From: Lagopus muta
Taxonomy: Eukaryota > Chordata > Aves > Galliformes > Phasianidae
Direction of reading: 5' to 3'
DNA length: 64,000 nucleotides
Assembly: GCF_023343835.1 (NCBI RefSeq)
Contig: NC_064435.1
Location: 65,544,134-65,608,133, forward strand
Below, in pieces: positions 60,406 through 64,000 of this stretch. Numbering within the stretch: position 1 is the stretch's first letter; each line of letters starts with the position of its first letter. The notes under the pieces are model-generated. The model saw only the letters and a list, made by a program, of their open reading frames with translations, did no database searches and had not been told where the DNA came from. A program made the translations under genes and the position numbers.

Positions 60406-61724
60406 TTTTGGGTAGGATGCAATTCGTTCTCCAGGAAGCAATGAATAGTAGGGAAAGGGGAGGGTGAGGAAAGTAGATGACAATTAAAAAGGTTTGAGAG
60501 CATACTTTAGTTCACCTTGGGTGAATTAACAATCTGCAGTTGTAGTAGATTTTTTCTTATTTATTTGCATACTAGAGAACAGAATTCTATTAAGAGCTAT
60601 GGTTTTTGTTTTATCATGTGATCTATTTACTACAAGGAGTGCTTATTCTGTTTCATTTTGATTTTACAGCTAGGTCAGTCGATCACCATTTTTTGTCAAA
60701 ACTTTTAAAGAAACAATAGTAACCTACCGGTAACCCAAATATGACAGTATGAAGAGGTTAAGAGATGTAACAATAATAAATGTTACAAAAATAGTGGAAA
60801 GAGTTTTAGAATTGCTGCCATATTGAAAGAACTTATAAGAAAGAAATTATAAACAGCACACTTCATTTATCTTATTTCAAATATAATTTCATTTATGATA
60901 AAGTAAGAATGTTTTACAAGCTTCCATCAAGAACATCTTAATGGAAATAGCGTTCATAGCAATGTGTACAAAAATGACACCAAGTGTTAAAAAAGAAGGA
61001 TGCAGGAAATGTGATAGAGAGTAAAATATCAAATCAATGAAATGACATGGAATACTGATTTTGGTTCTGTTTAACTTCTTTCTTTCTTGCTTCTCCTCCC
61101 CTTAAAATAAAATTAAAATAAAATTATTCAAAGCTCACATGGTCAACTATAATATTCACAGAAATGCAATTCCTTTAATATAAAAATATTTCACCCCTGG
61201 TTGAGGTGAAATTATTTGAATTCCATTTAGGAAAGATGAAAGAATGCTGGGAACAGAAGATAGGAGCAACAAATAGTACAGGTCTTAGAAAAAAAGGAAG
61301 TTCAGGAAGATAATTCTGTTCATTCTCATTTAATAGGGCACAGTAAGAAATTGAATGACAATATACATGAAACTGCTTAAAAAGAAACTCTTCCATGCTG
61401 TTTACAATTAGTCTAAGGAAATTAGTGTTATAATATATTGTTGGAGCAAAAACCTTAGTGGATCTAGAATTAAGAAAAGATTTTCACAGGGACAGTAAGG
61501 ACAACCAGGATGCAAGATAGTGTTGCAAATAGTTCAGGGGGTGGAAATGTCTGTGCTTTGGGACACAAGAAGAACTCTAGATGAGGCATTTTAGAACTTT
61601 CCTTCTGAAGAACTTATTCTCTGCTGTGTAACGTGAGGTTTACTATCAGCTGGACAAATAGAAAATATTACTCTGGTTCCTGGTGAAGATGGGATGCTTG
61701 ATCTCAAATGGACTGGAGTCCTTC
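60406..61724. other. Unique AT-rich DNA, no gene seen
   Basis: No coding segment or repeat recognised. Confidence 0.45.
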
Positions 61725-61955
61725 AATCATAGAATCATCTAGGTTGGAAAAGACCCTCAAAATCATCAAGTAAAACCATCAACTTGACCTACTGAATCCA
61801 ATCACTGTGTAACATGTTCCTTAGTGCCATGTTTGTTAAATATCTCCAGGAATGGGGACTCTACTGTCTCCCTGGTCAGCACTTTTTGAAGTTCAACCAT
61901 TGATTTTTGTTGAATTGAATAAATTCTTTCTAACATCCGATCTAAACCTTCTGTT
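61725..61955 (-). mobile_element. CR1 LINE fragment
   Basis: AATCATAGAATCATCTAGGT then TGGAAAAGACCCTCAAAATC, GTGTAACATGTTCCTTAGTG, CATGTTTGTTAAATATCTCC and TCTAACATCCGATCTAAACC. The reverse complement of a CR1 3' end. Confidence 0.93.
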
Positions 61956-64000
61956 TCTGTTATAGCTGTTTCCCCACTTTAGCACTGAAATAATTAAGGA
62001 GTATGACAAGAAAGAGTTGTTACTAAAAAGAAGGAAATAAATAGTAACTTATCAATCTGTTGCTTATATGTAAGAAGCAACGCAATATACTGTAGCTGAA
62101 CAAAATCAGACCTGTCTCTTGAATGTCTCTGTCATCATAAATATTGTAAAGTACAACACATCAATGAAATGCAAAAAAAAATGCTATCCCTGCTGCAGTT
62201 TTACTGTAGTAAACAGGAAAGAAAACAACAACAACAAAACAGAATATAAGGGAAAAGAAAAAATAAGGCCGTCCTTTTTACTTCTAGGTATTCTGCCAGG
62301 AAAAATTTATGAGTGTGAAATGATGACAAATTCATGTGCTTGTATGATTACTGAAATATTTCATTGTGCAGGCTGCTGCTCTGTTCTGAGATTAGTCATT
62401 TAAAGTAAACGTCTTTGATATTTCTAATGCAGTCATTACTGAGAAACAGAAAATTCACAAGCTAGCTGTGTGTTTTCCATCTAGGACATAAATCATTCTT
62501 TAGAATTTCTATTTCTAAAGAGAGTTCAAAAGCAATCTACAACAAAGGAAGTCAGAAGTCCTAACACGAGCATTTATTGAATAGATCTTGAGAATTTAAG
62601 GTTCAGAGCAATTTATTGCATCAATACAAAGATTAACAGCATTTATCTGTAGTTGGTTCATTTATCACTTTCTTCAACCCTGCTTTCATATTCATGAATC
62701 CGAATGAGTGCTGTTCTCAGCTGAACTTCTATGCTTCACAGCAATTAACATCTCTGACTTCCTGTCTTAAGATATGATTTTCATCTCAGAAGATTCGTAG
62801 GAAGTGAAATTCATTCTCTCATATTTTAGTCACCTTTTTGATAATGATCCATTCTAAAAAGAACTAAATTAAGTCAATTTCTTTCCAGTTCCTAGCCTGA
62901 GTAGTCTTTGCAATTTACACCAAAGTTGCACATGATCAACAATATCACCTCAAGATTTGCAGGCTTTTGGAGACTTAATTAGGTAGACATAAGGGATGCG
63001 GCCGTAGTCTGCATGTGTAATGTGTAGCGTATTTTTCTTTATTGTTCTAATTATAATACATATATATATATATTTAATTAGAATTCATAAGTGAAGCAGT
63101 ACAGGGAAAGGAGGTGGACAGAAAGTTCCTCATGAGCATAGTTTAGCATGGTGCTCAGACTCTGTGACAGAACTGGTGTTAGAACTTACATGATTCTATG
63201 ATTCTACCTTACAATCTGCAGGGTGGCTGCATTCATCCTTTGCTCATTTTAAGTAAGCAGGTAAGAAATGAATGCCATTTTCTATGCTTGATCACACATG
63301 TCAAACTTCAAAGGACCTTTGTATTTAAAAAGCAATCTAAGCTGCTACCCCCTAGTTTTTTTTATTATTTATTATTTTATTGAAAATGGATGGAAGGATG
63401 GTTGAAGGAAATCATTTTTCCCTCTAAGTGTGAATGTCAGGAATAACCTTGATAAATGGCGTTCAGTCAAAGTAGTGGTCAGAGTTGCTAAAAATCAACA
63501 TAAATTACTGAGCTGGCTTACTTTGTGAAAAAGATGTAAAACTGTCATTGTCTTTGAAAGATAGGGGCAATTCTTGGATGTACCTCTGTTGTTTTTGCAG
63601 TACAAGCTGTTTCCATATATAAGTATTTACAAATAAAATTAAAATTCAGTTTTAGTAAATAATATGCAGTAAGTTCTGATTTCTGGCAGTGCAGGTGAGG
63701 TGGCTGTAATATCAGCAGTGGAGGAAAAAAGGTATATGAAGAGATTCTCTGAAATCTGAATTTGGTTAATGTAATTTACTACAGAGAACAGAATCAAATT
63801 CTATAAAATGTACAGTTTAATGAATAGCATTATAGATAATTTTAATAAATACAGGCATACTCTTTTGTTAAAAAGAAGAAAATATAAAGGAAAGATGACA
63901 AGAACATTGATATTCACCCACATACTTATATTGAACCTAAAAATTCGCTATCAGGTTGCTAAGAAATATATATATGTTTTTTTCACTTTGTTTGCTATTA
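61956..64000. other. Unique AT-rich DNA; possible CR1 tail remnant near 63.2 kb
   Basis: No gene seen. A TA dinucleotide run lies at 63061-63073. ATGATTCTATGATTCTA at about 63190-63206 looks like the tail repeat of a plus-strand CR1, but the sequence before it does not clearly match CR1. The segment runs off the right edge. Confidence 0.4.

Noticed and set aside
63190..63206. ATGATTCTATGATTCTA as a separate CR1 insertion
   Set aside because: The tail motif alone is too short, and the preceding 80 bases do not clearly match a CR1 3' end, so it is only noted in the flank description.
1..64000. Search for CRISPR arrays, operons, tRNA/rRNA genes or prokaryotic signals
   Set aside because: No regularly spaced repeats, clustered long ORFs or cloverleaf-like sequences were seen; the content is that of a bird nuclear genome.

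Overview
The window looks like AT-rich vertebrate nuclear DNA from a bird, most likely a galliform and plausibly chicken. This rests on three things. Many 5'-truncated CR1 LINE copies lie in both orientations, with the characteristic CR1 3' tail and ORF2 reverse-transcriptase remnants. Three mariner-derived copies resemble the chicken Galluhop family. An endogenous retrovirus at the left edge has a polypurine tract and LTR core that read like the alpharetrovirus/EAV group. I recognise no complete host protein-coding gene, no rRNA or tRNA, and no CRISPR or bacterial-type feature. The bulk reads as a gene desert or the inside of large introns.

Layout. 1-2212: the 3' end of an endogenous retrovirus. 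It has an ORF open from the left edge to 671, a second ORF at 905-1261 resembling the C-terminal half of a transmembrane envelope subunit, two diverged direct repeats flanking an AT-rich spacer, a polypurine tract at 1901-1912 and a 300-bp 3' LTR at 1913-2212. 2213-6528: unique DNA with a small CR1 tail near 4.7 kb. 6529-7945: a composite of a mariner 5' part, a decayed retroviral pol fragment, a short LTR-like segment and a mariner 3' part. 7946-30677: mostly unique AT-rich DNA with CR1 fragments near 11.2, 14.1, 20.6, 26.1 and 27.6 kb, a candidate short exon at 10083-10192 and an unexplained protein-like minus-strand ORF at 22544-22852. 30678-31745: a longer CR1 on the minus strand. 37130-38290: two CR1 copies in opposite orientation. 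40225-40800: a CR1 with a preserved stretch of ORF2. 44440-44463: a run of 24 G. 49452-49664: a 213-bp internally deleted mariner. 59345-60405: a 1.06-kb CR1. 61725-61955: a last clear CR1 fragment.

Functionally, almost everything recognisable is mobile-element residue. The retroviral block keeps the order of an alpharetrovirus 3' end (coding region, repeat, spacer, repeat, polypurine tract, LTR), but its envelope-like ORF has features I would not expect of a classical alpharetrovirus. That, the mariner/ERV composite and the candidate exon are the observations most worth following up. All family assignments come from reading by eye and from knowledge of the families; no alignment or database search was run.
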